Origin: Thalassotalea eurytherma
Lineage (GTDB): Bacteria > Pseudomonadota > Gammaproteobacteria > Enterobacterales > Alteromonadaceae
Direction: 5' to 3'
DNA: 64,000 bases
NCBI RefSeq assembly: GCF_030161415.1
Contig: NZ_BSSU01000006.1
Location: 174,365 to 238,364, forward strand
Below the pieces are notes generated by a model that saw nothing but the letters and a program-made list of their open reading frames with translations, did no database searches and was not told the DNA's origin. This document shows, piece by piece, positions 55,561-64,000 of this stretch (its first letter is position 1; each line of letters begins with the position of its first letter). The position numbers were made by a program, and so were the translations under genes.

Positions 55561-58062
55561 TTATAGCGTTTGTTCAAACAACTTATAAATTCTGCGGTAT
55601 TCATCTAACCATGAGCTTGGTTGAACAAAACCGTGTGGCTCTACTGGGTAAATGGCTGTTTCAAAGTCTTCTTTTTCTAATTCAATTAAACGTTGTACTA
55701 AACGCACACTGTCTTGGAAAAATACATTGTCATCTACCATGGGTGCATTGATCAATAATGGCTTAGTTAACCCTTCAGCAAAGTAAATTGGTGAACTACG
55801 CTCGTAAGCAATTTTGTCATCTTCTGGCGTGTTTAGAATGTTCGAGGTATAACCATGGTTATAGTATGCCCAATCTGATACTAAACGTAGCGCCGAGCCT
55901 GATTGGAATGTATCTGGTTCATTAAACAGCGCCATCAAGGTTAAGAAACCACCGTAAGAGCCACCATAGGTACCGACACGTTCGCGGTCAACATTGGCAT
56001 TTTCTACTAACCACTCTACACCGTCTAACATGTCTTGCACTTCAGGCTTACCCATGTGGCGGTAAATTGCCGTACGCCAATCTCGGCCGTAGCCTTTCGA
56101 TGCACGGAAATCCATATCAATAACAACATAGCCTTGCTGAGCAAGCATTGAATGGAACATGTACTCTCTAAAGTAACCAGACCAACCTAAGTGAGAATTT
56201 TGCAAGTAACCCGCGCCATGGTTAAACATGACTGCACGGTGCTTTTCAGCTGATTCATTAAACCCTTTCGGCAGATATACGCGTGAATATACTGGCTCAT
56301 CTTGGTGTGAAGACGGAACAGCGACAATCGACGGCGCAACAAATGGCATCGACTTAAATTCATCAGAAACAGTATAAGTTACTTGCTGTACTTGAGCATT
56401 GCTGCCCATATCGACAACAAATAACTCTGGCGGCATTGTTACACTTGAGTGTTCAATGAGTAACTTTGACTCATCAGGGCTTAGGGCATAGTCGTTCATG
56501 CCACCTAGGTCGGTTAAGGCAACAATATCACCACCCTTAGTTGGTACTTTATAGATTTCATAAATACCTGGGTGTTTCACATTTGCTTTAAAGTAAATTG
56601 CGCTTTCATCTTTGTTCAGCGTTAAATCGCTTACTTCAAATTGTCCTGATGTTAACGCCTTAACGTTACCTTTTAGCGACTTCGTATAAAGGTGCGAATA
56701 TCCTGAATGTTCTGACAAGAAATACAATGTATTTGAATCATCTAACCAGCCAAACTCGTTGAAGCTATAGTTTACCCAAGCATCATCATGTAATCGGTGT
56801 TGATTGGTTAATTTGTTTTGTAGTAAATCAACCGTTGCCAACCAACGATCTTTGTTGTCCCATGCTTCTAGCATCACACCAACTTGCTGACCATCTTCTT
56901 GCCATTTGATCGGGTTCCACATGCGCATAACATGAATGTTTCGAGGAGACTTTTTCGACTCGTAAGTTTTCCCTTCACGTTTGTAGTTTTCTTCTCGTAC
57001 ACTTGCTAAAACATCTTCGTCGTAACCAGGTAATTGATCAAAGCTTAGTGGAAACTTTTGGCCTGATTTAAGATCAAGTAAGAATAACGCTTCTTTGTAT
57101 TTGCGGTTATCTGCAACGCGGTGGCGAACACGCTCTGGCTCAATGTTGCCGTCACTTGTTACGTAGTTTGGCATGATGTCAGACTTAGCACGTGTTGGCC
57201 CTGCCTTAGTAATACTTACCACCATTTTGTCACCTTTTGGCGACAAGCTAGCGTATGCAACACGATTACCTTTGCCAAAATAGAACTCAGTTGTTGTTAC
57301 TGAGCTATTTTGCGCTTTCAATTGGTCTGCTTGCTCAGCACGCAATTCACTATTACGTTTTTGTAATGCTACATAATCAATTAATTCATGTTGCTCTTTG
57401 GCGATATATGTCGTTGGCTCGCTCATGCTAGGTGCTTCACGCGTTAATAAACTCGCCAGCTCAACAATTCTATTTTTCGCGATATTATGCTTAAAGAACT
57501 TATCGCCAACACGGTAAGCAACCTCACCAGTAGTAAGGAACATCGCATCACGCTCAGTCGCTGAGGTATACGTTAACTGCTGTACTTTTTGGCTCGCTAT
57601 TTCTTTAACAAAAACATTACCGCTAAACGTGTAAACTTCATGAGTGCCCGCTTTGTTCGTGCGCGCAAATCGATCTGAAGCGACATGCAATTGTGCTAAC
57701 TTAACTGTTTCTGCGCCAGCTTGATTGTTCAAAGATTGCTGATATAAGTCGCGCAATGGATTGCCTTCACGCTTTTGCTTATACAAAATCGTACTAGAGT
57801 CATCACCCCAATACCATGATTCAGGCTGACGTCCCATCCAATCTGGGTCTGACATGATTTTTTCAAGGGTAATAACTTGCTCACCATTTGCTAACACAGC
57901 TTGGGCTTTCGTTGGTAACACCATTTGTTGCGGGCTAGATTGCTGAGTTTGCGGTGCTGAGGTTTGCGCTGTTGTATCAGGTGTTGAAAGATTAGGCGAA
58001 GAAGTTGAGCCACAAGCAGATAGAGACACTGCAATGGCAAGAGATAATAATTGTCGCTTCAT
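55561..58062 (-). CDS. S9-family peptidase lipoprotein (DPP-IV/prolyl oligopeptidase-like)
   Basis: An 833-residue envelope protease. The start ATG 58062 gives a lipoprotein signal MKRQLLSLAIAVSLSAC (lipobox LSAC) followed by a serine/threonine/glutamine-rich linker; a longer reading from 58116 is unlikely. The N-terminal half is a beta-propeller (DWMGRQPESWYWGDDSSTILY and many repeated strands); the C-terminal alpha/beta-hydrolase domain has GTYGGSYGGF (catalytic Ser near 700), MVDDNVF (Asp) and EPHGFVQPSSW (His). The likely role is removal of dipeptides from peptides at the cell surface or periplasm. Confidence 0.92.
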   Translation of the reverse strand: MKRQLLSLAIAVSLSACGSTSSPNLSTPDTTAQTSAPQTQQSSPQQMVLPTKAQAVLANGEQVITLEKIMSDPDWMGRQPESWYWGDDSSTILYKQKREGNPLRDLYQQSLNNQAGAETVKLAQLHVASDRFARTNKAGTHEVYTFSGNVFVKEIASQKVQQLTYTSATERDAMFLTTGEVAYRVGDKFFKHNIAKNRIVELASLLTREAPSMSEPTTYIAKEQHELIDYVALQKRNSELRAEQADQLKAQNSSVTTTEFYFGKGNRVAYASLSPKGDKMVVSITKAGPTRAKSDIMPNYVTSDGNIEPERVRHRVADNRKYKEALFLLDLKSGQKFPLSFDQLPGYDEDVLASVREENYKREGKTYESKKSPRNIHVMRMWNPIKWQEDGQQVGVMLEAWDNKDRWLATVDLLQNKLTNQHRLHDDAWVNYSFNEFGWLDDSNTLYFLSEHSGYSHLYTKSLKGNVKALTSGQFEVSDLTLNKDESAIYFKANVKHPGIYEIYKVPTKGGDIVALTDLGGMNDYALSPDESKLLIEHSSVTMPPELFVVDMGSNAQVQQVTYTVSDEFKSMPFVAPSIVAVPSSHQDEPVYSRVYLPKGFNESAEKHRAVMFNHGAGYLQNSHLGWSGYFREYMFHSMLAQQGYVVIDMDFRASKGYGRDWRTAIYRHMGKPEVQDMLDGVEWLVENANVDRERVGTYGGSYGGFLTLMALFNEPDTFQSGSALRLVSDWAYYNHGYTSNILNTPEDDKIAYERSSPIYFAEGLTKPLLINAPMVDDNVFFQDSVRLVQRLIELEKEDFETAIYPVEPHGFVQPSSWLDEYRRIYKLFEQTL

Positions 58063-58267
58063 TGTTCGTTTCTTTTTGTTAAATAGCAATTTGGCATTGC
58101 TTGATAAATATTGCATTCATCTTATGTTCTATCGGCAATAGTGCAAGCGCTTAGAACAAGTTTTTCGACCAAAGGCTAACAATTTACGTTTAAATTGTAT
58201 CTGCGCCTAGCAAGTTTGCTTTACTTACAATCCAATCCGCAAAAATCATACGTAGTTTGATTAAATT

Positions 58268-58276
58268 TGCTATAAT
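58268..58276 (+). promoter_or_regulatory. Extended -10 promoter of ygiQ
   Basis: TGC-TATAAT (TG at 58268-58269, TATAAT 58271-58276) has the extended -10 form TGnTATAAT and a perfect -10; no good -35 precedes it, as is usual for this type. It lies 66 bases before ygiQ. Confidence 0.65.
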
Positions 58277-58342
58277 TTGCCCCCTTGTAATTTGGCTAAC
58301 ACCCGTTAGCTTATTTTTTATCACGGCGATGAAGGCAACTTA

Positions 58343-60595
58343 ATGATCCCATTACCTAAAACCACTTTGTTTGACTATCCCAAGTACTGGGCAGAATGTT
58401 ATGGCACTGCGCCATTTTTGCCGACGTCTCGCAAAGAGATGGACGAATTAGGTTGGGACAGTTGCGATATTGTTTTAGTAACGGGTGATGCCTATGTAGA
58501 TCACCCAAGTTTTGGTATGGCTGTTATTGGTCGTATGCTTGAATCGCAAGGCTTTCGTGTTGGTATTATTGCGCAACCACAATGGCACTCAAAAGACGCC
58601 TTCATGGCGTTGGGTAAGCCTAATCTATATTTTGGTGTTACCGCCGGCAATATGGATTCAATGATCAACCGATATACCGCAGAACGACGTATACGCCACG
58701 ATGATGCCTACACGCCAAACAACGAAGGCGGCAAACGCCCTGATCGCGCGGTGTTAGTTTATTCTCAACGTTGTAAAGAAGCATTTAAAGATGTGCCCGT
58801 TGTGATTGGTGGCATAGAAGCAAGTTTGCGACGTATTGCTCATTTTGATTACTGGTCAGAAAAAGTTCGTCGTTCTATTTTATTTGACGCAAAAGCCGAT
58901 ATTTTAATTTACGGTAACGCTGAGCGCCCACTGGTTGAAGTAAGTCATCGTATTGCCCGTGGTGAAGAGATAAAAGACATTACTGATATTCGCGGTACGG
59001 CATTTTTAGCCAAGCAAGCATTACCAGGCTGGCACGGCATTGACTCTCGTTCAATTGATAAGCCAGGCAAAATAGACCCTATCGTTAGCCCCTATCAAGA
59101 AATTACACCAACAAGTTGTGACGAGAACAAAGCAGAAAGCGACGACGCAACAGACGTGACAAAAGCAGCACAGCCGGTACAAATTGCAGATTATCGAAAT
59201 AAATCTTGGGCAGATAAGAAAAAGCCATGGTTAACAACCTATATTAACTTACCTACCTTTGAACAAGTTAAAGACAACAAAGTGTTATATGCTCACGCTT
59301 CTCGTATTTTCCACCAAGAAGTTAACCCAGGCTCAGCCAAGCCATTAGTGCAAAAACACGGCGACAGAATAATTTGGTTAAACCCACCAGCCTACCCGCT
59401 TAGCGAAGAAGAAATGGACGGTGTATTTGGCTTACCGTATCAACGAGTACCACACCCTTCATATGGTGATGCGAAAATTCCTGCTTATGACATGATCAAA
59501 ACCTCGATCAATATCATGCGTGGTTGCTTTGGCGGTTGTACATTCTGCTCGATTACCGAGCACGAAGGTCGAATTATTCAAAGCCGATCTGAAGAAAGTA
59601 TCTTGCAAGAAATTGAAGATATCAAAGAAAAAGTACCTGGTTTTACGGGTGTTATTAGTGATTTAGGTGGCCCTACAGCCAACATGTACCAGTTGAACTG
59701 TAAAAGCCCTAAAGCACAAGCTACCTGCAGAAAGCCATCGTGTGTTTGGCCTACTATTTGTGGTCATTTAGATACGGATCACACACCAACGATCAACCTT
59801 TATCGTAAAGCGCGAAAAGTAAAAGGCGTTAAAAAAGTACTGATAGCTTCAGGTGTACGTTACGACTTAGCCGTTGAAGATCCTGAGTACGTAAAAGAGT
59901 TGGCAACGCACCATGTTGGTGGATATTTAAAAATTGCACCAGAGCACACCGAAGATGGCCCATTAAATAAAATGATGAAGCCTGGTATGGGCAGCTACTA
60001 CCAATTCAAGAAAATGTTTGACGAATATTCGCGTCAGGCTGGTAAAAAGCAATACTTAATACCTTATTTTATCTCGGCTCACCCCGGCACCACTGATATG
60101 GATATGGTGAACTTAGCGCTATGGCTAAAAGAAAATGACTTTAAGTTAGACCAAGTACAAAACTTTTATCCGTCGCCGTTAGCTAATGCAACAACGTTGT
60201 ACCATACGGAAATAAACTCACTGAGAAACGTAAACAAAAACAGTGACTCGGTGCCAGTGCCCAAAGGTGGTAGACAGCGCAGATTACACAAAGCAATTTT
60301 GCGTTACCACGATCCAGCTAACTGGCCAATTATTCGTGAAGCACTAACTAAAATGGGCTTAGCTAGAAAACTTATTGGCTCAAAACCAGGCTGTTTAGTG
60401 CCGGCTGAAAGTAGAAATGAATCAAATCACCAGCACTATAAAAAAGGTGGTAAAGGAAAAAATAATTCACAAGGTTATAAGAAAGGTGAAGGTGTTAAAC
60501 GCAGCAGTAATAACAGAGGCAAGCAAGGACTAACACGCTTTACTGAAAACCAATTTAATGATAGAAAATCGCCAAAAATAAAACGTAAGAAATAA
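58343..60595 (+). CDS. ygiQ: YgiQ family radical SAM protein
   Basis: A 750-residue radical SAM protein of the UPF0313/YgiQ family. N-terminal [30 protein letters not shown] and [17 protein letters not shown]; the [4Fe-4S] cysteines are in [22 protein letters not shown] (CxxxCxxC, near residue 395). [16 protein letters not shown] and [15 protein letters not shown] follow. The last 60 residues are rich in Lys, Gly and Asn, as is usual, and suggest nucleic-acid contact. The reaction is unknown. Confidence 0.95.
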   Translation: MIPLPKTTLFDYPKYWAECYGTAPFLPTSRKEMDELGWDSCDIVLVTGDAYVDHPSFGMAVIGRMLESQGFRVGIIAQPQWHSKDAFMALGKPNLYFGVTAGNMDSMINRYTAERRIRHDDAYTPNNEGGKRPDRAVLVYSQRCKEAFKDVPVVIGGIEASLRRIAHFDYWSEKVRRSILFDAKADILIYGNAERPLVEVSHRIARGEEIKDITDIRGTAFLAKQALPGWHGIDSRSIDKPGKIDPIVSPYQEITPTSCDENKAESDDATDVTKAAQPVQIADYRNKSWADKKKPWLTTYINLPTFEQVKDNKVLYAHASRIFHQEVNPGSAKPLVQKHGDRIIWLNPPAYPLSEEEMDGVFGLPYQRVPHPSYGDAKIPAYDMIKTSINIMRGCFGGCTFCSITEHEGRIIQSRSEESILQEIEDIKEKVPGFTGVISDLGGPTANMYQLNCKSPKAQATCRKPSCVWPTICGHLDTDHTPTINLYRKARKVKGVKKVLIASGVRYDLAVEDPEYVKELATHHVGGYLKIAPEHTEDGPLNKMMKPGMGSYYQFKKMFDEYSRQAGKKQYLIPYFISAHPGTTDMDMVNLALWLKENDFKLDQVQNFYPSPLANATTLYHTEINSLRNVNKNSDSVPVPKGGRQRRLHKAILRYHDPANWPIIREALTKMGLARKLIGSKPGCLVPAESRNESNHQHYKKGGKGKNNSQGYKKGEGVKRSSNNRGKQGLTRFTENQFNDRKSPKIKRKK

Positions 60596-60796
60596 TTAAT
60601 TTAACGTGTGGTTAGCAACAAAAGCTGTTTTTTTCTGCACGTTAAAATTGACGATTTTAGAGGCAACAATAGCGCCTTGCTTGTTCACAAGGTGAAGCTG
60701 ATGATGATTCTTACCAATTGTTGTACTTCTTGTTTGTAAGGCTAAACGTTGATCTGATAACAGCGTTTCAAACTGCTGTTGTGATATTTGATGCAT
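60596..60796 (-). CDS. Small hypothetical protein
   Basis: A 66-residue basic, soluble protein (MHQISQQQFETLLSDQRLALQTRSTT...) with no recognised family, signal or membrane segment. It is likely real because AGGAAGG, an almost ideal Shine-Dalgarno, stands five bases before the ATG, and its stop directly abuts the ygiQ stop without overlap. Function unknown. Confidence 0.6.
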   Translation of the reverse strand: MHQISQQQFETLLSDQRLALQTRSTTIGKNHHQLHLVNKQGAIVASKIVNFNVQKKTAFVANHTLN

Positions 60797-61346
60797 AGCT
60801 ACCTTCCTGTCACTGAATTTTGTTCAATGATGAATTTGCCATTACAGAGCACAAAACCACATCATCATTTGCCTGTATAAATACTAAGCAAAAGTGATGT
60901 TTCATTCTGTTAACAGGTGGTACTGGTTTGTTAAGCAGCTTCTTCATTTCATTAATTTAAAGTAACTGCCCTTCCCTAGCCCCTTATAACGGGCGCACCT
61001 ACCCCATAAACGAAAACAATGTTTGATCATTATTGGTAGCTTAATTGTTTCTAGGAAATGACGAGATGTTTGATGTGTTCACTCATTAGAGGTGAGTAGT
61101 AATACGCATGTTTATTATTTTCTAAACAAATAACTGCTACAAACTTGCTATATCAGCCAAAAAATGAGTTAAAACAAATAGACGATGGCACTGCGCTAAG
61201 CGATTATTGAGCGGATTAAATTTAGCGCAGGTAAACAGGCTTTGTTAAAGGCACAAAAAAGATAAAAAATAGCACAGCAAGTGCAGATTTGTTGAACGTT
61301 GTTATGTATAATCGCGCCCAATTTTATTCGGTTATTTGGAACTTTC
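60797..61346. other. 550-base intergenic region upstream of ybiT
   Basis: No coding sequence found. It serves as leader for the small minus-strand gene and for ybiT. A TATAAT at 61307-61312 lies 34 bases before the ybiT ATG, without a convincing -35. The middle (60930-61250) is AT-rich with no repeat, tRNA or gene remnant that I could recognise. Confidence 0.5.
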
Positions 61347-62936
61347 ATGCTTGCTGCAAACAACATTACTCAGCAATTTGGCGCAAAGCCGTTGTTTGAA
61401 AATATTTCTCAAAAATTTGGTGGTGGTAATCGCTACGGTTTAATTGGTGCTAACGGTTGTGGTAAATCAACCTTTATGAAAATTTTAGGTAGTGACTTAG
61501 AAGCAACTAGCGGTAATGTAAGCCTTGATCCAAATGAACGTATTGGTAAATTACGCCAAGACCAATTTGCTTTTGAAGAATACTCAGTAGTTGATACGGT
61601 TATTATGGGTCATACAGAGCTATGGGCTGTAAAAGAAGAACGTGATCGCATTTATGCCCTGCCTGAAATGAGTGAAGAAGAAGGCATGTTAGTTGGTGAC
61701 CTAGAATCTCAGTACGCAGAGATGGACGGTTACAGCGCTGAAAGCCGAGCTGGCGAACTACTCATGGGTGTTGGTATTACTGTTGAACAGCACTACGGTA
61801 AAATGAGTGACGTTGCACCGGGTTGGAAATTACGTGTTTTACTTGCACAAGCCCTATTCTCAAATCCTGATATTTTATTATTAGACGAACCAACGAACAA
61901 CCTAGATATTCATACTATTCAATGGTTAGAAGACACCTTAAATGAGCGTGACTCAACCATGATTATTATTTCTCATGACCGTCACTTCTTAAATAGTGTA
62001 TGTACACACATGGCTGATTTAGACTACGGTGAACTTAGAGTGTTCCCTGGTAACTACGACGAATATATGTTGGCAGCCACGCAGGCTCGTGCTCGTTTGT
62101 TGGCAGATAATGCTAAAAAGAAAGCACAAATTTCAGAACTACAATCATTCGTTGCTCGCTTTAGTGCAAACGCATCAAAAGCAAAACAAGCAACATCACG
62201 CGCAAAACAAATTGATAAAATTCAGTTAGAAGAAGTGAAAGCTTCTAGCCGTGTGAACCCGTTTATTCGCTTTGAACAAGAAAAGAAACTATTCAGAAAC
62301 GTTTTAGAAATTGAGAACCTAAACCAATCTTATGAAGCTGATGTGCCTGTTCTTAAAAACATAAACCTAATGGCTGAAGTTGGTGAACGTATAGCGATTA
62401 TTGGTGAAAACGGTATTGGTAAAACGACCTTCTTAAAAGCGTTAATGAACGAAATAAACATTAACAGTGGTGAGATTAAGTGGTCAGAAAATCATAACAT
62501 TGGTTATTACGCGCAAGATCACGCCCATGAATTTGAACAAGACATGACGTTATTTGACTGGATGAGCCAATGGCGCAAAGAAGGTGACGACGAACAAGTT
62601 GTTCGAGGCTTTTTAGGCCGATTACTTTTCTCAGCCGACGATATTAAAAAGTCGGTAAAAGTGCTTTCTGGTGGTGAACAAGGCCGAATGTTATTTGGCA
62701 AGCTCATGATGCAAAAACCAAACATTCTCGTTATGGATGAGCCAACAAACCACTTAGATATGGAATCGATCGAATCATTAAACTTAGCATTAGAAAAGTT
62801 TGAAGGCTCTTTAGTGTTTGTATCGCATGATCGAGAGTTTGTATCAAGTATTGCAACGCGAATTATCGAACTAAAACCTGATGGCTATGTAGACTTTGCC
62901 GGCACTTACGACGAATACTTAGCGTCTCAAGATTAA
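61347..62936 (+). CDS. ybiT: ABC-F family ATPase YbiT
   Basis: A 529-residue soluble protein with two ABC domains that acts at the ribosome (ABC-F, EttA relatives). E. coli YbiT has 530 residues and matches almost throughout: [76 protein letters not shown] and [41 protein letters not shown]. The P-site interacting linker ([23 protein letters not shown] type) is between the domains. Start [12 protein letters not shown] at 61347 with GGAA six bases upstream; a longer reading from 61299 has no family support. Translation-restoring role inferred from family. Confidence 0.96.
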   Translation: MLAANNITQQFGAKPLFENISQKFGGGNRYGLIGANGCGKSTFMKILGSDLEATSGNVSLDPNERIGKLRQDQFAFEEYSVVDTVIMGHTELWAVKEERDRIYALPEMSEEEGMLVGDLESQYAEMDGYSAESRAGELLMGVGITVEQHYGKMSDVAPGWKLRVLLAQALFSNPDILLLDEPTNNLDIHTIQWLEDTLNERDSTMIIISHDRHFLNSVCTHMADLDYGELRVFPGNYDEYMLAATQARARLLADNAKKKAQISELQSFVARFSANASKAKQATSRAKQIDKIQLEEVKASSRVNPFIRFEQEKKLFRNVLEIENLNQSYEADVPVLKNINLMAEVGERIAIIGENGIGKTTFLKALMNEININSGEIKWSENHNIGYYAQDHAHEFEQDMTLFDWMSQWRKEGDDEQVVRGFLGRLLFSADDIKKSVKVLSGGEQGRMLFGKLMMQKPNILVMDEPTNHLDMESIESLNLALEKFEGSLVFVSHDREFVSSIATRIIELKPDGYVDFAGTYDEYLASQD

Positions 62937-62953
62937 GCCTAAATCGTTCAACC

Positions 62954-62986
62954 ATGCATTAAGTACAAACCTTGTACTTAATGCAT
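62954..62986. terminator. Perfect 15-bp hairpin between convergent ybiT and intI
   Basis: ATGCATTAAGTACAA (62954-62968) pairs perfectly with TTGTACTTAATGCAT (62972-62986), with a three-base loop. No T-run; it sits exactly between the stop codons of ybiT and the integrase and most likely ends both transcripts. Confidence 0.6.
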
Positions 62987-62987
62987 A

Positions 62988-63959
62988 TTATATCAACTCA
63001 TCAAGAGGGCTTTTTACCCCACTCGCTCCTCGCTCAATAACATGTGTGTAAATTTGTGTAGTGCGCACATCGCTATGACCTAGTTGTTCTTGCACTGTTC
63101 TAATATCAGCGCCACGTTGTAATAAATGGGTGGCAAATGAATGACGTAACGTATGGCAATTAACAGTTTTGTTTATATTCATTTTACGTGTTGTAGCACG
63201 AATTGATTTTTGTACGCCTGTTTCACTTACATGATGACGCCTGAGCAAATTAGATTGGGGGTCGATCGACAACCTGTTTGATGGAAATAAATAATGCCAG
63301 CCGAACTCCATATCTGCATTAGGGTACTTTCGCTTTAATGCGTCGGGCAAATAAACACCAGCATACGCTTCGTTCATACAATCAATTTTATAAAACTGCT
63401 TAGCATGTAATATTTGCTGGTTTAATAAAGGAACCAGCGATACTGGCAAAGTAACCGTTCTATTCTTGCCACCTTTTGCCCGCCATATTCGAATACAGTT
63501 ATAATCAAAATCAATATCTTGCACACGCAGTCGAACCGCCTCCATAAGACGAAGACCACTGCCGTATAGTAACTTAGCAACAAGGTGATGCTGCTGTGGA
63601 ATAGCCGCCAGTAATTGGTTAACTTCAACCGTGGTCAGTACAACAGGTAATTTTCTATCTCGCTTAGCTTTTTGAAAATTAAGAGATATTGCCAATGGTG
63701 ATTTGATAATTTCTCGGTATAGAAAAACTAACGCATTTAACGCCACAGCTTGTGTTTTTGTAGCAACTTGTTGCTGGTTACTCAGGTAGCTTAAAAACTG
63801 TGCGACTTCTTTATCACCCATTTGCGCTGGATGCTGCCTATTGTTGAAGCGAATAAAATACTTAATCCAATAGATATATGTTTCTATTGTTCTTTTCGCA
63901 TAACGCAACGTATACATTTGCTCAACGATACTTAATAAAAATGGCGATTTACAATCCAT
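62988..63959 (-). CDS. intI: Integron integrase (IntI-type tyrosine recombinase)
   Basis: A 323-residue tyrosine recombinase. SAM-like N-terminal part (LRYAKRTIETYIYWIKYFIRF, FLSYLSNQQQVATKTQAVALNALVFLYREI), then the catalytic domain: Arg in LLYGSGLRLMEAVRLRVQDID, HTLRHSFATHLLQRG (His, Arg), LGHSDVRTTQIYTHV (His, Tyr). The IntI-specific extra segment is present: YAGVYLPDALKRKYPNADMEFGWHYLFPS and LSIDP...RRHHVSETGVQK. All catalytic residues are intact. The start (63959) is 41 bases from the right edge, so attI, the intI promoter and any gene cassettes would lie beyond it. Confidence 0.92.
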   Translation of the reverse strand: MDCKSPFLLSIVEQMYTLRYAKRTIETYIYWIKYFIRFNNRQHPAQMGDKEVAQFLSYLSNQQQVATKTQAVALNALVFLYREIIKSPLAISLNFQKAKRDRKLPVVLTTVEVNQLLAAIPQQHHLVAKLLYGSGLRLMEAVRLRVQDIDFDYNCIRIWRAKGGKNRTVTLPVSLVPLLNQQILHAKQFYKIDCMNEAYAGVYLPDALKRKYPNADMEFGWHYLFPSNRLSIDPQSNLLRRHHVSETGVQKSIRATTRKMNINKTVNCHTLRHSFATHLLQRGADIRTVQEQLGHSDVRTTQIYTHVIERGASGVKSPLDELI

Positions 63960-64000
63960 GTAATGTCCTCACATTCAAAAATAATTAACTGTATATTCAT

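Noticed and set aside
61299..61346. Longer YbiT beginning at 61299
   Set aside because: The 16 extra residues have no match to the family, the TATAAT at 61307 would fall inside it, and the internal ATG at 61347 has GGAA upstream and gives the usual 529 residues.
62954..62986. Hairpin next to the integrase as an attC site
   Set aside because: The arms are perfectly paired with a three-base loop, without the unpaired bases and GTTRRRY/RYYYAAC core boxes of attC, and it is on the 3' side of intI where cassettes are not expected.

Overview
The window is a stretch of AT-rich chromosome (roughly 40% GC by eye) from a marine gammaproteobacterium of the Alteromonadales, most likely Colwelliaceae (Colwellia/Thalassotalea type). 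The grounds are the gyrA / ubiG / HAD phosphatase / nrdAB / ferredoxin neighbourhood, a DUF2375 (TIGR02922) protein of the kind known from Colwellia and Shewanella, and the overall gene set: RcsF-TrmO, rhombosortase, EAL/GGDEF and YfiR signalling, YbiT, and an IntI of the environmental chromosomal type. Nearly everything is chromosomal housekeeping or general physiology; no phage, plasmid or intact insertion sequence was seen.

Layout. 1-9.9 kb: 5' part of gyrA, two small genes and an amino-acid permease, then ubiG overlapping a MupP/Gph-like phosphatase, then nrdA-nrdB-ferredoxin (class Ia ribonucleotide reductase) preceded by candidate NrdR boxes. 9.9-10.8 kb: gene graveyard (receiver-domain remnant plus frameshifted alpha/beta-hydrolase lipoprotein). 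11-18.8 kb: yciB-yciI-LprI-like operon, AI-2E-family transporter, the YbbAP-type ABC exporter divergent from tesA, and a broken EAL-HDOD gene. 18.9-19.8 kb: a tRNA operon with one tRNA-Ala(GGC) and five identical tRNA-Glu(TTC), with a clear sigma70 promoter and terminator. 20-26.2 kb: yvcK-like gene, dcd, apbC/mrp, metG, a VOC protein and rlmJ. 26.3-30 kb: a three-gene c-di-GMP module (outer-membrane barrel, YfiR-like periplasmic protein, membrane GGDEF-EAL protein). 30.3-32.7 kb: trhO, a decayed RND efflux adaptor and a DUF3012 lipoprotein.

32.9-44 kb: a transporter-like protein in which a divergent SDF (glutamate/dicarboxylate symporter) core is joined through an extra membrane helix to a periplasmic solute-binding domain; then rcsF-trmO-EamA in overlapping order, a secreted amidohydrolase, slyD and sbcD-sbcC. 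44-52.3 kb: a VOC protein, DUF1761, a Bax-like glucosaminidase lipoprotein, mgsA, a four-gene MoxR-VWA-RDD-secreted protein operon, cysK and a small lipoprotein. 52.3-64 kb: gamma-glutamyltransferase, tapT, rhombosortase, an S9 peptidase lipoprotein, ygiQ, ybiT and an integron integrase whose start lies 41 bases from the right edge, so its attI site and any cassette array would lie just outside the window.

The observations most worth following are the SDF-solute-binding fusion, the integron platform at the edge, the YfiR/GGDEF-EAL/outer-membrane module and the MoxR-VWA-RDD operon. Four pseudogenes (receiver, alpha/beta hydrolase, EAL-HDOD, RND adaptor) show ongoing gene loss in signalling and envelope functions. 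All calls were made by reading sequence and translated proteins; no database search was run.
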